Below, in pieces: positions 20,203-30,799 of a stretch of DNA of 64,000 nt (position 1 is its first letter; each line of letters begins with the position of its first letter). This DNA is from Roseovarius mucosus (GTDB lineage: Bacteria; Pseudomonadota; Alphaproteobacteria; Rhodobacterales; Rhodobacteraceae): assembly GCF_002080415.1 (NCBI RefSeq), contig NZ_CP020474.1, forward strand, positions 992,001 to 1,056,000, read 5' to 3'. Position numbers and translations under genes: made by a program. Below the pieces are notes generated by a model. It saw only the letters and a program-made list of their open reading frames with translations. It did no database searches and was not told the DNA's origin.

Positions 20203-21651
20203 TCACGGACGCCAGAACGACGGCAGGATAAGAACGATCACGGCCAGAATCTCCAACCGCCCCATCAGCATGGCAAGGATCATCAGCGCCTTGGCCGAAT
20301 CCGGAAACGCAATAAGCGAGCCAGTCGGCCCAACACTGGGACCAAAGGCAGGCCCCACGTTAAAAATCGCCGTCCAGGCCCCCGTGACGGATTCCATCAG
20401 CGTCAGCCCCGTCAACTCCAGCGCGACCGAGAAAAACCCGAGCGACAGAATATAGACGGTGAATAGCAGCATCACCGATTGCAGCACCTCATCCTCAACC
20501 CGCCGCCCCTCATGGCGCAGGATCATCACGCTCGACGGGTTGAAAATCCGCCGCGCCTGTTGGCCCATCGCCCGCATCATCAACTGGTAGCGGAAAATCT
20601 TGATCGAACAGCCCGTAGACCCGGTGCAGCCGCCAATCGCCCCCACCACGATCAGCACGACAAAGGGGAATGTGCCCCAGGCGGTCACATCGCCATCGCC
20701 ATAGCCGGTGCCGGTAAAGATCGAGACGATGTTGAATAGACGCAGGCGCAGGCTTTCTTCCGTAAACTGCCCGTTCATCACAAAATCATAGCCCACCACC
20801 ATGGCGACGGCGTAGAAAATCCAGCGCAGATAGGTGCGCACCTGCGTATCGCGATAAAGCGGCAAAAGGTTGCCCTGCACCCCCTGCATCATCCGCACAA
20901 AAGGCAGGCTGGCCAACACCATGAACAGCACACAGGCATATTGAGGCCCACCGGGAAAGGCCGCAAACGAGCTATCCATGCTGGAAAATCCACCCGTCGA
21001 CACGGTAGTCAGCGCATGCACCGTCGCGTCAAACGCCCCCATCCCAAGCGCAAGATAGGTCAGCGTGCAGGTTGCGGTCAGCAAAAGATAAATGTTCAAC
21101 ACACCCTTCGAGATATCGATGGTGCGCGGCAGGGCCTTGCCAAAGGTGTCGAACCCTTCGGCACGGAAAAATTGCATCCCCCCAACCCGCATTTCGGGCA
21201 GGAACACCAAGGCCACGATCACAATCCCCAGGCCGCCCAGCCATTGCAAGATGCCCCGCCACAGCAAAAGCCCCTTGGGCAGGGTATCCAGCCCTTCAAT
21301 CACCGTCGCGCCGGTCGTGGTCACGCCTGACATCGCTTCAAAATAGGCGTCGATGAACTCCAGATCGGTCTCGCCAAGCATGAATGGCAACGCCCCGAAC
21401 AGCGGCAGCGCCACCCAGACCAGCGTGGTCAGCAAAAACGCCTGTTGGATCGTCAACGGCTGGCCCATCGAATTCTTGCACGACAGCGCCACCAATCCGC
21501 CCGCGATGCAGGTCACGATCAAGCTCTCGGCAAACACAGGCCAATGCTCGCGCCCCTCGGCAATATCCACCAAGAGCGGCAGCGCCATGGTCAGGCCCAT
21601 GGCCATGACCATCAGGCCAACGAGATATCCCACGGGTCGCATGTCGAACAT
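20203..21651 (-). CDS. trkH: Trk-type potassium uptake protein TrkH
   Basis: Membrane-embedded K+ translocating subunit that works with cytoplasmic TrkA. Four pore-loop repeats are visible: SGVTTTGATV, TVSTGGFSSM, FTGTGYGDGD and NVGPAFGPSVG, set among about ten hydrophobic segments. I start at MFDMRPVGYL (482 residues, the family length); an upstream TTG would add 12 residues. trkA is not in the window. The gene is followed by the TPP decarboxylase 26 bp downstream, which is probably unrelated. Confidence 0.93.
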   Translation of the reverse strand: MFDMRPVGYLVGLMVMAMGLTMALPLLVDIAEGREHWPVFAESLIVTCIAGGLVALSCKNSMGQPLTIQQAFLLTTLVWVALPLFGALPFMLGETDLEFIDAYFEAMSGVTTTGATVIEGLDTLPKGLLLWRGILQWLGGLGIVIVALVFLPEMRVGGMQFFRAEGFDTFGKALPRTIDISKGVLNIYLLLTATCTLTYLALGMGAFDATVHALTTVSTGGFSSMDSSFAAFPGGPQYACVLFMVLASLPFVRMMQGVQGNLLPLYRDTQVRTYLRWIFYAVAMVVGYDFVMNGQFTEESLRLRLFNIVSIFTGTGYGDGDVTAWGTFPFVVLIVVGAIGGCTGSTGCSIKIFRYQLMMRAMGQQARRIFNPSSVMILRHEGRRVEDEVLQSVMLLFTVYILSLGFFSVALELTGLTLMESVTGAWTAIFNVGPAFGPSVGPTGSLIAFPDSAKALMILAMLMGRLEILAVIVLILPSFWRP

Positions 21652-21713
21652 GGGGCGAGAGTTGGCCGTTGCCGCCGAAACTGTCAAGCTGCATCAACGC
21701 CCGCGCGACGCGC

Positions 21714-21941
21714 TCAGTCAGGCAGAATGTCCTCGAATACAAAGGCGGCGATATCGGCGCGCGTCAGCCCCATCGCCTCCAACTCCGAAGCGCTCAGACT
21801 TTGGAGATGCGCCACGCTTGCCAGCCGTGGCCGCGCCAGCAGATAGCCATTCATTCCGGCAGCGCGCTCCACCAGAAAAAGATCCAGATCGTGCCGCCAA
21901 TTGGCGGGCATGAAACGGGTCGTCAGGTCGGTATCGCCCAT
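21714..21941 (-). CDS. DUF1127-type small protein
   Basis: 75-residue protein ending in a DUF1127-like helix pair: LQSLSASELEAMGLTRADIAAFVFEDI, matching the usual L..LsD.eL.diGltR.di pattern. Members are small, often Arg-rich RNA- or protein-binding proteins in alphaproteobacteria; this one is less basic than many. The start is supported by AAGGGAACCCAA just upstream. It is divergent from the P460 gene. Confidence 0.72.
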   Translation of the reverse strand: MGDTDLTTRFMPANWRHDLDLFLVERAAGMNGYLLARPRLASVAHLQSLSASELEAMGLTRADIAAFVFEDILPD

Positions 21942-22195
21942 TTGGGTTCCCTTTCCCGGATCGGACAGGTTCCCTCCCTTGGGATAATATAGCGCGAATC
22001 CTCTCGGAAATCGCCCATCCCCACACAGCGACCGCAGAGTGTTGCTGCATTGCAGCAATCGCGCAAACCCAGCCCCACCAAAGGGCCAATCCCTTCAACG
22101 CCTCACGCATTAGTTAAGTTCAATTACAGAGAATTCATGCAAATGTCCGCACGGATGACCACCGTGTCTCAGGATTTCAATGGAGAAGATATAAA

Positions 22196-22783
22196 ATGAA
22201 ACGCCAGCTTTTCGCCGCCGCAACCGTGATAGCCAGCCTCAGCGTCGCTCAGACCGCCCACGCGGCCGATTGTGCCGTCGCGGTCGAGGATCCCTTTGCC
22301 CTCGAAGCCGCCGCAATCGAAGAAATCTACGCCTGCATCAAGGACGAGATGGTTGCAAGCTACACCAAAGAGGGCGATGCCGTGGCAGGTGCCTATCGCG
22401 ATTGGACCGTAACGTCGAGCCGCCCCGCCGTGGCCGGTGCCCATGGCAACCGCCTACTTTACACCTTCGCCAATGACATCGCCGCCGAGCAATACCTGAA
22501 ATATGCAGACGACGGCGTCGTCATGCCCGTCGGGTCTGTGCTGGCCAAGGAAAGCATCACCATCAGCGCCAAGAAAAAAGCCGCCGTGACAGGCCCGCTC
22601 TTTATCATGACCAAGGGCGAAGCCGGCAGCGCGCCAGAGACCGCCGATTGGGTCTATGCCAGCATTCAGCCGGACGGCAAGCCGATGAAATTCAAGCAAA
22701 GCTTCTGCCATGACTGCCACGTCGCATGGGAGGCACAAGACATGATGGCCTATCCGCTGGAAGAGGTCCGGCTGGCAAACTAA
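22196..22783 (+). CDS. Cytochrome P460-like periplasmic haem protein
   Basis: 195 residues. Signal peptide residues 1-23 (ends AHA), then a P460-type domain with YRDWTVTSSRPAVAGAHGNRLLYTFAND and a C-terminal haem-attachment motif CHDCH at 171-175. Cytochrome P460 relatives oxidise hydroxylamine or handle NO; others have lost activity. Here the haem would be attached in the periplasm. Monocistronic, with a good terminator 19 bp downstream. Whether the special Lys-haem cross-link exists cannot be read from sequence. Confidence 0.82.
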   Translation: MKRQLFAAATVIASLSVAQTAHAADCAVAVEDPFALEAAAIEEIYACIKDEMVASYTKEGDAVAGAYRDWTVTSSRPAVAGAHGNRLLYTFANDIAAEQYLKYADDGVVMPVGSVLAKESITISAKKKAAVTGPLFIMTKGEAGSAPETADWVYASIQPDGKPMKFKQSFCHDCHVAWEAQDMMAYPLEEVRLAN

Positions 22784-22801
22784 GCACCCTGTCAGAAAAT
22801 T

Positions 22802-22836
22802 GGCCCGGTCCCTGCTTGGGGGCCGGGCTTTTGTTT
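22802..22836 (+). terminator. Rho-independent terminator after the P460 gene
   Basis: Stem GCCCGG (22803-22808) and CCGGGC (22823-22828) with a 14-base loop, followed by TTTTGTTT. It directly follows the P460 stop. Confidence 0.75.
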
Positions 22837-22869
22837 GCAAATCCCTCATCTCTGCGTCATTAAACCCGG

Positions 22870-23577
22870 ATGACCCAGCAGATGCGCGCCCTTCTTGTTC
22901 ACCTTTTCACCGCCACCGGCGCCGTGTTTGCCATGCTGGCGATGCTGGCGGCGGTTGATCACAAATGGGAATTGATGTTCCTGTGGCTCGTGGTGGCCTT
23001 TGCGGTGGATGGTATAGACGGTGCATTGGCACGCAAATACGATGTTCAACAACACGCCCCCGAATTTGATGGCGTGCTGCTTGATCTCATCATCGACTAT
23101 CTCACCTACGTCTTTATCCCGGCCTTCGCGCTCTTCAAATCAGACCTGCTGCCGGGCTGGACGGGCTGGCTTGCCATCATCGTCATCACCTTTGCCAGCG
23201 CGATGTATTTCGCCGACACACGGATGAAAACCAAGGACAATTCCTTTTCCGGCTTCCCCGGCTGCTGGAACATGCTGGTTCTGGTGCTCTTCGCGCTCGA
23301 GCCGAATTTCTGGATCATCCTCGGTCTGGTGGTGGTACTGGCGGTGGCGATGTTCCTGCCGCTCAAATTCGTGCACCCCGTGCGCACCGAACGCTGGCGC
23401 TGGCTGACCCTGCCGATGGCCTTGGCTTGGACCTTCTTCGCAGGCTGGGCCGCATGGGTGCATTTCGATCCCCAAAGCTGGGCACATTGGGGGCTTGTCG
23501 TTACCAGTATCTACCTGCTCTTTGCGGGCATCGTGCAACAGCTTTTGCCGCGCAAGGGCGATCTCGACCGGCTTTGA
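22870..23577 (+). CDS. pcs: Phosphatidylcholine synthase
   Basis: Joins choline directly to CDP-diacylglycerol, giving phosphatidylcholine; integral membrane enzyme. The CDP-alcohol phosphotransferase signature is DGALAR at residues 50-55, continued by G68 and Asp72/Asp76 (DGVLLDLIIDYLTY). MYFADTRMKTKDNSFSGFPGCWNM and LKFVHPVRTERWR are typical of the rhizobial-type Pcs family. 235 residues with about eight hydrophobic segments. It is monocistronic and followed by convergent small genes. Confidence 0.92.
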   Translation: MTQQMRALLVHLFTATGAVFAMLAMLAAVDHKWELMFLWLVVAFAVDGIDGALARKYDVQQHAPEFDGVLLDLIIDYLTYVFIPAFALFKSDLLPGWTGWLAIIVITFASAMYFADTRMKTKDNSFSGFPGCWNMLVLVLFALEPNFWIILGLVVVLAVAMFLPLKFVHPVRTERWRWLTLPMALAWTFFAGWAAWVHFDPQSWAHWGLVVTSIYLLFAGIVQQLLPRKGDLDRL

Positions 23578-23606
23578 CGCGCAGATCACGGCTGGCCTTG
23601 GGCCCC

Positions 23607-23984
23607 CTACATCGTATCCAGACAATGCCGCCGAAACGCCCGCTTGAGCAGGTCCAATTCCTCGCGCAAGAGCGCCATTTCCGCACGGATGTCATAGCTC
23701 AGCACATCCCCCGACAATAGCGCGAAACTGTCCAGAACCTCACCACTCCGCCGATCCCGGATAACAAAGGTCTGCACCCCATCCGCGATTTTTTCCACCG
23801 GCACCGGCACCCGCACCACCCAGAGCTTTTCCTCAGGCTTGGCGGTCACCGCAACCCCCGCCACCGGCTCTTGCTGATGCGTGACCTCGATCTCGGGCGC
23901 GGCCTCATCCTCGCCCGCCCGCGTCAAAACACCTTCCCAAACCCCTTCAAACAGGCGCGTCTTGGTCAATGTCCACTCGTTCAT
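23607..23984 (-). CDS. Conserved hypothetical protein
   Basis: 125 residues, soluble, no signal peptide. It begins MNEWTLTKTRLFEGVWEGVL and has an acidic centre, a beta-rich segment KLWVVRVPVPVEKIADGVQTFVIRD, and a C-terminal helix MALLREELDLLKRAFRRH likely to be a short coiled coil. It starts 12 bp after the preceding gene on the same strand, so they are probably co-expressed. No family recognised with certainty. Confidence 0.72.
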   Translation of the reverse strand: MNEWTLTKTRLFEGVWEGVLTRAGEDEAAPEIEVTHQQEPVAGVAVTAKPEEKLWVVRVPVPVEKIADGVQTFVIRDRRSGEVLDSFALLSGDVLSYDIRAEMALLREELDLLKRAFRRHCLDTM

Positions 23985-23996
23985 CGCCGCACTCCC

Positions 23997-24755
23997 CTAT
24001 AGCGCCGCGCGCGGACGGCGACTGAACGTCACATCCCGCAACACAAGCTGGCTCATCTGCGGATTCTCGAAAATCAGGTCGATCCACGCCCGCTCCACCC
24101 GCTTTTCGTTCAGGTTGGAATAGGCCAGATCGAACTCAACCATGATTTCCTCTGCATTCAGCGGCAATTCCCGCACGATCTGTTCGGTGTTCGGCCCATG
24201 TTTGATATTGAGCCGCGCAAAAATCTCCAGCGGCTTTTCCAGCTCCACGATCGTATCCATCCGCAACAGATGCCGCTTGGTCAGCCCGTTCACCGCCTGC
24301 TGCGGGAAATCCAGCACCACCGACAGAAACGATCCGTCAAAGGCAAACACATCCATCCGCAAGCCGTAAGGCGCCAGATCCGCCTCGCGGCTGTTGCGCA
24401 ATTGGCGCAAACACAACTCCGACCGGGCGCAATCGTGAAACAGCGTCACCTCGCGGCCCAGCATAGACTTGGACCGAACCGAGGCCATACCCGGCACCGG
24501 CAGCGGCTCGCGCCACAATTCGGGCCGCCAGGCCCAATCGGTGCCATGCGGGCGGGAAAACGAATTTGACCCGATCATCGGCAGCGCCAGCCGGTTATCG
24601 GAAATCGAGATCACCTCGTTCAGCGAATACATCAGCTTGCGCGCCCGCGCCCGCGCGCGCCGCAACTCCGCCAATCCCATCATCGGGGCATTGCGCGCAG
24701 TCTGACGCCATTTGCGCAGGCTGTGGCGATGCGTCAACACGTCCAGTAATTTCAT
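23997..24755 (-). CDS. Conserved hypothetical protein (DUF6478-like)
   Basis: 252 residues, basic N-terminus with an Arg/Ala-rich helix (LAELRRARARARKLMYSL), then a mixed alpha/beta region with GSNSFSRPHGTDWAWRPELW, HDCARSELCLRQLRNSREADLAPYGLRMDVFAFDGSFLSVVLDFP and a C-terminal VRELPLNAEEIMVEFDLAYSNLNEKRVERAWIDLIFENP. It looks like a protein kept in Rhodobacterales (DUF6478 is my best guess). It heads a two-gene operon with the following 125-residue protein. Function unknown. Confidence 0.75.
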   Translation of the reverse strand: MKLLDVLTHRHSLRKWRQTARNAPMMGLAELRRARARARKLMYSLNEVISISDNRLALPMIGSNSFSRPHGTDWAWRPELWREPLPVPGMASVRSKSMLGREVTLFHDCARSELCLRQLRNSREADLAPYGLRMDVFAFDGSFLSVVLDFPQQAVNGLTKRHLLRMDTIVELEKPLEIFARLNIKHGPNTEQIVRELPLNAEEIMVEFDLAYSNLNEKRVERAWIDLIFENPQMSQLVLRDVTFSRRPRAAL

Positions 24756-24799
24756 GCAGAGCGCACCCTTGCCACTATTCGCACGCGCGGTCGTGCCGC

Positions 24800-24830
24800 A
24801 ATGCTACGTCCCAAATCCTTGCATAGCATT
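24800..24830. repeat. Inverted repeat upstream of the DUF6478-like gene
   Basis: AATGCTA (24800-24806) and TAGCATT (24824-24830) form perfect 7-bp arms 17 bp apart, 45-75 bp before the minus-strand gene starting at 24755. It could be an operator or chance; no regulator is adjacent. Confidence 0.35.
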
Positions 24831-24862
24831 AATTCAAAAGAGGAAACAATCCATCCCAAAGA

Positions 24863-25468
24863 TCAGGATTTCGGGCTTGCCGCCCGCATCGCCCGCGCCA
24901 AGGCTTGCAACAACGCCTGCCCGTCAGACCCAGACACGCCCTGCCCCGCGGGTCCATAAACCGCCAACCCCACCAGATGCCCGTTGATCACCAGCCCCGC
25001 GCGCCAATGCACCGGGTCACCCCCCGGCAACGCGGCATCGCCGCCCTGCATCACCTGCACCAGCGCCAGCCCCTCATCGTCCTGCGCCACCCGCACCTTG
25101 GCCGGGGCCAGGGCCCGCGCCATGGCCTGTGCATCGGGCTTTTGGGTCGACGCCGCACGGGCCAGCACCGAAACCGTCATCACCGCCGGATCAGCATAGA
25201 CGCCCCCCGTCTGGCCTAGGCTCACACAGCTGGCCATCAGCGCAAAACTGCCCGACGCCCCGCGCCGCACACTGGCGGCATCCACACAATAGCCACGGGG
25301 GCCCGTGACCACCACATCACCGTCATAAAACGCCACAGCCGCCATGGCCTGCGGCTTTTTCTCCACAGGCACGGCCAGACAGCCCGCAAGGGCCATCATC
25401 CCCAGCCCCAGCAGGGTCCGGAACGCATGCGCCCGGACCCTACCTTGCTCAGAGGTCCATATAGACAT
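24863..25468 (-). CDS. Predicted lipoprotein of unknown function
   Basis: 201 residues with a lipoprotein signal: basic start, hydrophobic [11 protein letters not shown] and a lipobox LAGC near residue 30. The mature part has [25 protein letters not shown] and an alternating strand pattern; two further Cys may pair. The start overlaps the end of ilvD by 20 bp, so it is translated from the ilvD transcript. Likely anchored in the envelope; no function recognised. Confidence 0.72.
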   Translation of the reverse strand: MSIWTSEQGRVRAHAFRTLLGLGMMALAGCLAVPVEKKPQAMAAVAFYDGDVVVTGPRGYCVDAASVRRGASGSFALMASCVSLGQTGGVYADPAVMTVSVLARAASTQKPDAQAMARALAPAKVRVAQDDEGLALVQVMQGGDAALPGGDPVHWRAGLVINGHLVGLAVYGPAGQGVSGSDGQALLQALARAMRAASPKS

Positions 25469-27206
25469 GCCGCTCGAACGCTGCGCCGGGATGGGTCACA
25501 GCGCCCTTATAGGTCTCGCCCACCAATTGCGCATATTTCCACAGCGCCCCGCTGGTATAGATCGTCTCGCGCGGCCCGCCCCAAGCGTCCTTGCGCTTGG
25601 CCAGTTCCTCGTCGCTCAGATCAACCGACAATTCCCCCTTGATCGCGTCAATCGTGATCATGTCGCCCGTGGCAATCAAGGCAATCGGGCCACCATGCGC
25701 GGCCTCTGGTCCAACATGGCCCACACAGAACCCGCGTGTCGCCCCAGAGAACCGCCCATCGGTGATCAGCGCCACCTTCTTGCCCATGCCCTGACCGCTC
25801 AGCGCCGCTGTGGTCGACAGCATCTCGCGCATGCCGGGGCCGCCTGCCGGGCCTTCATTGCGGATGACGATCACCTCGCCCTCTTTATAGGCGCGCGCTT
25901 TTACGGCCTCGAATGCGTCTTCTTCACATTCAAACACCCGCGCCGGGCCGGTAAAGACCTGATGCTCGGGCGCAATGCCCGCCACTTTCACAATCGCGCC
26001 GGTCGGGGCCAGATTGCCCTTGAGACCGACAACGCCCCCCGTCTTGGTGATCGGCGTTTCAATCGGATAGATGACCTTGCCATCGGCTTCGCGCTCGATC
26101 AGGTCCAGCTCCTCGCCGATGCTGCGCCCGCTCGCGGTGATGCAATCCTCATGAATCAGACCGGCCTTGCGCAATTCCTTCATCACAACCGGGATACCAC
26201 CGGCATCATAAAGGTCTTTGGCCACATAGGCCCCGCCCGGTTTCAGATCGACGAAATAGGGCGTGTCGCGGAAGATGTCGCAGACATCTTCGAGAAAGAA
26301 ATCAATCCCCGCCTCATGCGCAATCGCAGGCAGGTGCAAACCGGCATTGGTGCTGCCGCCGGTGCACGCCACAACCCGCGCCGCATTCTGCAACGACTTG
26401 AGCGTCACCACGTCCCGCGCCCGGATGTTGCGCTCCAAAAGATGCATCACCGCACGACCAGACGCCTCGGCATATTGATCGCGGCTTTCATAAGGGGCAG
26501 GCATACCCGAGGAATTCATCAACGCCAGACCAATCGCCTCAGAAACACAGGCCATGGTGTTGGCGGTGAACTGCCCGCCACAGGCCCCCGCCGATGGGCA
26601 CGCCACCCGCTCCAGCATATCCAGCGCCTTGTCGGACATTTCGTTGTTCTGATGCCGCCCCACCGCCTCGAACATGTCCTGCACGGTCAGATCACGGCTG
26701 CGGAAATCCGCCGGAATCTCCTCGACCTGCGGGGCCTTGCCCGGCAGGATCGACCCGCCATAAATGAACACCGACGGCACGTTCAACCGCACCATCGCCA
26801 TCATCATTCCGGGCAGGGATTTGTCACAACCCGCCAAACCAACCAGCGCGTCATAGCAATGTCCGCGCATGGTCAATTCCACCGTATCGGCAATCGCCTC
26901 CCGGCTCGCAAGGCTCGACCGCATGCCCTCATGCCCCATCGCAATCCCGTCCGTGACCGTGATCGTGGTGAACTCACGCGGGCTGCCATGCGCCTCTTTC
27001 ACGCCACCCTTGACCGCCTGCGCCTGACGGTTCAGCGCGATGTTGCAGGGGGCTGCTTCGTTCCAGCAGGTCGCCACGCCCACGAGCGGCTGATGAATCT
27101 CCGTCTCGGTCATGCCCATGGCATAGTAATAGGACCGATGCGGCGCGCGCTCGGGCCCTTCGGTCACGTGACGGCTGGGCAGTTTGGCTTTGTCGAACTT
27201 TGTCAT
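25449..27206 (-). CDS. ilvD: Dihydroxy-acid dehydratase
   Basis: Fe-S dehydratase in valine, isoleucine and leucine synthesis (dihydroxy-isovalerate to keto-isovalerate). The three cluster cysteines lie in NEAAPCN (Cys54), GLAGCDKS (Cys127) and [13 protein letters not shown] (Cys209); [16 protein letters not shown] and the C-terminal [21 protein letters not shown] are diagnostic. 585 residues. I start at MTKFDKAK, since upstream in-frame sequence runs into the intergenic region. Followed by an overlapping lipoprotein gene. Confidence 0.94.
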   Translation of the reverse strand: MTKFDKAKLPSRHVTEGPERAPHRSYYYAMGMTETEIHQPLVGVATCWNEAAPCNIALNRQAQAVKGGVKEAHGSPREFTTITVTDGIAMGHEGMRSSLASREAIADTVELTMRGHCYDALVGLAGCDKSLPGMMMAMVRLNVPSVFIYGGSILPGKAPQVEEIPADFRSRDLTVQDMFEAVGRHQNNEMSDKALDMLERVACPSAGACGGQFTANTMACVSEAIGLALMNSSGMPAPYESRDQYAEASGRAVMHLLERNIRARDVVTLKSLQNAARVVACTGGSTNAGLHLPAIAHEAGIDFFLEDVCDIFRDTPYFVDLKPGGAYVAKDLYDAGGIPVVMKELRKAGLIHEDCITASGRSIGEELDLIEREADGKVIYPIETPITKTGGVVGLKGNLAPTGAIVKVAGIAPEHQVFTGPARVFECEEDAFEAVKARAYKEGEVIVIRNEGPAGGPGMREMLSTTAALSGQGMGKKVALITDGRFSGATRGFCVGHVGPEAAHGGPIALIATGDMITIDAIKGELSVDLSDEELAKRKDAWGGPRETIYTSGALWKYAQLVGETYKGAVTHPGAAFERHVYMDL

Positions 27207-27303
27207 GAGGGGCCTCCCGAAATTTGCTGAAATCGGTCTAGGCCAGCGACGCGACGGGGGCAAGCCGATTGCAACCCCTTAGCCCTGCCTATAGCGTGCG
27301 CCC

Positions 27304-28191
27304 ATGAGATATGACGCCCATGAAATCCTTGTCGGCCCCGCCCGCAGCACCGCCCATCCCGCCCGCCTGCTGGCGGGCATTGCGCTTGGCGTGCCGGTCT
27401 TCGTGGCGCTCAGCTTTGGCTATGCCGCGCTGCTCCCCATCCTCTTTGGCCCCGAGGCTTGGGCGCAAATCGCACCGGGAATCGAGACCGCCTCAAACCC
27501 ACAAGGCGTGCTGATCAACCTCTTCGTCTTCGGCCTCTTGATCGTGGCGCTTGGCCTGACCCTGCGCATCATCCACCGCCGCAGCCTCTGGAGCATTATC
27601 GGCCCCCGCGCCCTAGCCATCCGCCAATTCGCCCGCGCGATGGGCGTCATGTTGCTGCTCTACGGTGCCCTCCTCTTTTTGCCGATGCCCGAAGGGATGG
27701 ACCCCGTTGCCAATCTCACCCCTGCGCATTGGCTCATGCTCCTGCCGCTCGCGCTCACCGGCCTCTTCCTTCAGGTCTTTGCCGAAGAACTGGTGTTTCG
27801 CGGCTATTTGCAAAGCCAGCTTGCCGCGCGCTTTGCATCGCCTCTTGTATGGATGGTGCTGCCCTCCCTCAGCTTTGCCATTCTGCATTACGATCCCGTC
27901 AGCTTTGGCGCCAACGCCTGGGTGGTCGTCGCCTGGGCCGCCACCTTTGGCCTTGCCGCCGCAGATCTGACCGCCCGCGCCGGCACGCTTGGCCCCGCCA
28001 CAGCGCTGCATTTCGTCAACAATTTCAGCGCCATCATGATCGCGGCCCCGCGCGGGCAATTCGACGGGCTGGCGCTCTACGCCTACCCCTTCACCCTCGA
28101 CAATGCCGAGGCCCTCTGGGCCATGATGCCGCTCGACCTGCTGATCCTCGTCTGCGGCTGGCTCGCCATTCGCCTCAGCTTGCGCCGCTGA
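27304..28191 (+). CDS. CPBP-family intramembrane protease
   Basis: 295-residue polytopic membrane protein of the CPBP (Abi, Rce1-like) glutamic protease family. The catalytic EELVFRG motif (Glu-Glu-x3-Arg) is followed by FAILHYDP and the later HFVNN motif, the expected active-site set. About eight hydrophobic segments. In bacteria members process or protect against peptides or serve in prenyl-peptide-like cleavage; the substrate is unknown. It lies 62 bp before accD, and the two may be co-transcribed. Confidence 0.88.
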   Translation: MRYDAHEILVGPARSTAHPARLLAGIALGVPVFVALSFGYAALLPILFGPEAWAQIAPGIETASNPQGVLINLFVFGLLIVALGLTLRIIHRRSLWSIIGPRALAIRQFARAMGVMLLLYGALLFLPMPEGMDPVANLTPAHWLMLLPLALTGLFLQVFAEELVFRGYLQSQLAARFASPLVWMVLPSLSFAILHYDPVSFGANAWVVVAWAATFGLAAADLTARAGTLGPATALHFVNNFSAIMIAAPRGQFDGLALYAYPFTLDNAEALWAMMPLDLLILVCGWLAIRLSLRR

Positions 28192-28253
28192 TTGCATTTC
28201 ACCCGCGCCCCGCTTATGTGAGGGCGCAATCGTCACCAGAGGGACCTGACCCG

Positions 28254-29171
28254 ATGAACTGGATCACCAATTACGTGCGCCCGCGGATCAACTCGATCTT
28301 CTCGCGCCGCGAAATCCCCGAAAACCTCTGGACCAAATGCGACGAATGCGGAACCATGCTGTTCCACCGCGAACTCTCGGACAATCTCAACGTCTGTACC
28401 AACTGCGGCCACCATATGGGCATCACCCCGCGCGCCCGCTTCGTGGGGCTGTTTGACGGCGGCATCTTCTCCGAGGTGGACGTGCCCGCCCCTACCCCCG
28501 ACCCGCTGCATTTCCGCGACCAAAAGAAATACCCCGACCGCCTGCGCGCCGCCCAAAAGGCCACCGGCGAGAAAGAGGCGATGCTGGTCGCCACCGGCGA
28601 AATGGGCCGCACGCCCATCGTCGCCGCCGCACAGGATTTCAGCTTCATGGCCGGATCCATGGGCATGTATGTGGGCAATGCCATCATCGCCGCCGCCGAA
28701 ACAGCCGTTAAGCTCAAGCGCCCGCTCATCCTCTTTTCCGCCGCCGGTGGCGCGCGCATGCAAGAGGGGATTCTCAGCCTCATGCAAATGCCCCGCACCA
28801 CCGTCGCCGTGCAGATGCTGAAAGAGGCGAACCTGCCCTATATCGTCGTGCTGACCCACCCCACCACCGGCGGCGTCACCGCATCCTATGCGATGCTGGG
28901 CGATGTCCAGATTGCCGAACCGGGCGCGCTCATCTGCTTTGCCGGGCCGCGCGTCATCGAACAAACCATCCGCGAGAAACTGCCCGAGGGCTTTCAGCGC
29001 GCCGAATACCTGCTGGATCACGGCATGCTCGACCGCGTGACCCCCCGCACCCAATTGCGCGACGAGTTGATCACAATCACCCGCATGCTCATGGGCCTGC
29101 CCCCCGCGATCAAGGGCGACCTGCCCGCGCCCACGCCCGATGCCAAACCGCAGGACGCCACCCAGAAATGA
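28254..29171 (+). CDS. accD: Acetyl-CoA carboxylase carboxyltransferase subunit beta
   Basis: Beta subunit of the carboxyltransferase that makes malonyl-CoA for fatty acid synthesis. The N-terminal zinc ribbon has Cys29, Cys32, Cys48 and Cys51. The crotonase-like core has [27 protein letters not shown] and [16 protein letters not shown]. 305 residues. The start is the ATG at 28254 giving [10 protein letters not shown]. It overlaps folC by four bases, the common accD-folC operon. Its partner accA is at 32700, about 3.5 kb away. Confidence 0.95.
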   Translation: MNWITNYVRPRINSIFSRREIPENLWTKCDECGTMLFHRELSDNLNVCTNCGHHMGITPRARFVGLFDGGIFSEVDVPAPTPDPLHFRDQKKYPDRLRAAQKATGEKEAMLVATGEMGRTPIVAAAQDFSFMAGSMGMYVGNAIIAAAETAVKLKRPLILFSAAGGARMQEGILSLMQMPRTTVAVQMLKEANLPYIVVLTHPTTGGVTASYAMLGDVQIAEPGALICFAGPRVIEQTIREKLPEGFQRAEYLLDHGMLDRVTPRTQLRDELITITRMLMGLPPAIKGDLPAPTPDAKPQDATQK

Positions 29172-30442
29172 CCGCTCCCACATCTGACGCCATCCTTGCC
29201 CGGATGATGGCGCTGCACCCCAAGATCATCGACCTCACGCTCGATCGCGTCTGGCGTTTGCTCGATGCTTTGGGCAATCCCCAGAACGATTTGCCGCCCG
29301 TGATCCATATCGCAGGCACCAATGGCAAAGGCAGCACTCAGGCGATGATCCGTGCCGGTCTCGAGGCGGCGGGCAAGACCGTGCATGCCTATACCTCGCC
29401 CCATCTCGCGCGCTTTCACGAACGTATCCGCCTTGCCGGCGACTTGATCACCGAAGAGCACCTGACTGCCGTCTTGGATGAATGCTACGCCGCCAATGGC
29501 AGCGATGCGATCACCTATTTCGAGATCACCACCTGCGCCGCCCTTCTCGCCATGGCCCGAACACCCGCCGACTATACCTTGCTTGAGGTGGGTCTTGGCG
29601 GGCGGCTTGACGCCACCAATGTGATCGACCAACCGGCGCTCACCGTCATTACCCCCATTTCCATCGACCACGAACAATATCTGGGCGACACGCTGGCCAA
29701 AATCGCGGGCGAAAAGGCCGGGATCATCAAGCGCCGCGTGCCCTGCGTCGTCGGCCCGCAACCGGATGAGGCTCTGGAGGTGATCGAGGCCGTCGCCGCC
29801 CGCCACGGCGCGCCTCTCTTGGCCCACGGCCAGCACTGGCACGTCACCCAAGAACGCGGCCGCCTGATCTATCAGGACGAAACTGGCTTGCTTGATCTGC
29901 CCCTGCCCAATCTTCCCGGCGCGCATCAGATCGAGAATGCCGGTGCCGCCCTTGCCGCCCTGCGCCATTTGACCATGGGCGATGCAGCCTTTGAGGCCGC
30001 CGTTACGCGTGCGTTCTGGCCTGCCCGCATGCAACGCCTGCAAACCGGCCCGCTGACCGATGCCGCCCCGCACGCCGAGGTGTGGCTGGACGGGGGCCAC
30101 AACCCCGCCGCCGGGCAGGCGCTCGCCCGGCATCTGGCCAGCCTGCCCGCACGCCCGACCTATCTGATCTGCGGCATGCTCAACACCAAGGACATCGCGG
30201 GCTATCTCACACCGCTGGCCGCCCATGCCACCGCCCTCACCGCCCTGTCCATTCCCGGCGAGGCCAACACCCTACCCGCCGAAGTAACGGCAGAGGCCGC
30301 CCGCGCCGCAGGCCTTCCCGCCAGCACCGCCGATACCGCCCTTGCCGCTGTCACCGACATCGTGAAAATCTGCCCCGAGGCGCGAATTTTGATCTGCGGG
30401 TCGCTCTATCTCGCTGGCGGAATTCTGCGCGAGAACGGCTAG
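29168..30442 (+). CDS. folC: Folylpolyglutamate synthase / dihydrofolate synthase
   Basis: Adds glutamate to dihydropteroate and extends folate polyglutamate tails. Mur-ligase fold: [25 protein letters not shown] with the P-loop, [67 protein letters not shown], and [15 protein letters not shown] near the end. 424 residues. The ATG overlaps the accD stop. A terminator-like hairpin follows at 30566. Confidence 0.95.
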   Translation: MTAPTSDAILARMMALHPKIIDLTLDRVWRLLDALGNPQNDLPPVIHIAGTNGKGSTQAMIRAGLEAAGKTVHAYTSPHLARFHERIRLAGDLITEEHLTAVLDECYAANGSDAITYFEITTCAALLAMARTPADYTLLEVGLGGRLDATNVIDQPALTVITPISIDHEQYLGDTLAKIAGEKAGIIKRRVPCVVGPQPDEALEVIEAVAARHGAPLLAHGQHWHVTQERGRLIYQDETGLLDLPLPNLPGAHQIENAGAALAALRHLTMGDAAFEAAVTRAFWPARMQRLQTGPLTDAAPHAEVWLDGGHNPAAGQALARHLASLPARPTYLICGMLNTKDIAGYLTPLAAHATALTALSIPGEANTLPAEVTAEAARAAGLPASTADTALAAVTDIVKICPEARILICGSLYLAGGILRENG

Positions 30443-30506
30443 GCGCTTTTCGGCAAAGCGGAACGAACCGGACGCACGCAAAAAGCTTACAAAATCCATG
30501 TAACAA

Positions 30507-30523
30507 CCTTACAGATTGTAAGG
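30507..30523. promoter_or_regulatory. Inverted repeat CCTTACA-GAT-TGTAAGG
   Basis: Perfect 7-3-7 palindrome 65 bp after folC. There is no T-run, so a protein-binding site is more likely than a terminator. TTACA/TGTAA arms recur before the XRE regulator gene (34849-34871), which may point to that regulator; this is inference. Confidence 0.4.
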
Positions 30524-30565
30524 TCACCGCCTCCCTGCGACGCCGCGACAGAAATCGGCGCATTT

Positions 30566-30595
30566 AACGGCTTTTCGGGCCGTTTTGGGCTTTTT
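30566..30595 (+). terminator. Probable folC terminator
   Basis: AACGGC (30566-30571), loop, GCCGTT (30579-30584), then TTGGGCTTTTT. A moderate stem followed by a T-rich run. Confidence 0.5.
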
Positions 30596-30610
30596 CCGAA
30601 TCACCCCATA

Positions 30611-30639
30611 TTGACGAAATCGTGAAATTCAGACTAGAT
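30611..30639 (+). promoter_or_regulatory. Candidate sigma-70 promoter for the LysM gene
   Basis: TTGACG (30611-30616), 17-bp spacer, CTAGAT (30634-30639), about 160 bp before the LysM start. Good -35 and spacing; the -10 is only a partial match. Confidence 0.4.
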
Positions 30640-30799
30640 ATAGGCAATAAAACCGGCTTTCGTGCCCGCCGGACTGCATAATCACCAAGGGGGGAAGCGC
30701 CGTGCACTATCACGTCACTGGCCGAGCAGCGCTAGGCTATGGCTGCTGCCCATCCCGGACCAGCCTTTCCCAATGTATTGATTTTAGTGAGGTTTTCAT

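Larger units (their letters stand above)
30443..30799. other. 357-bp non-coding gap between folC and the LysM gene
   Basis: No convincing gene. It holds the inverted repeat CCTTACA-GAT-TGTAAGG (30507-30523) with a second looser TTACA/TGTAA pair just before it (30487-30503), a terminator-like hairpin at 30566-30595, and a promoter-like TTGACG/CTAGAT pair at 30611-30639. A short plus-strand reading inside 30739-30972 overlaps the LysM gene in another frame and has no support. Confidence 0.6.
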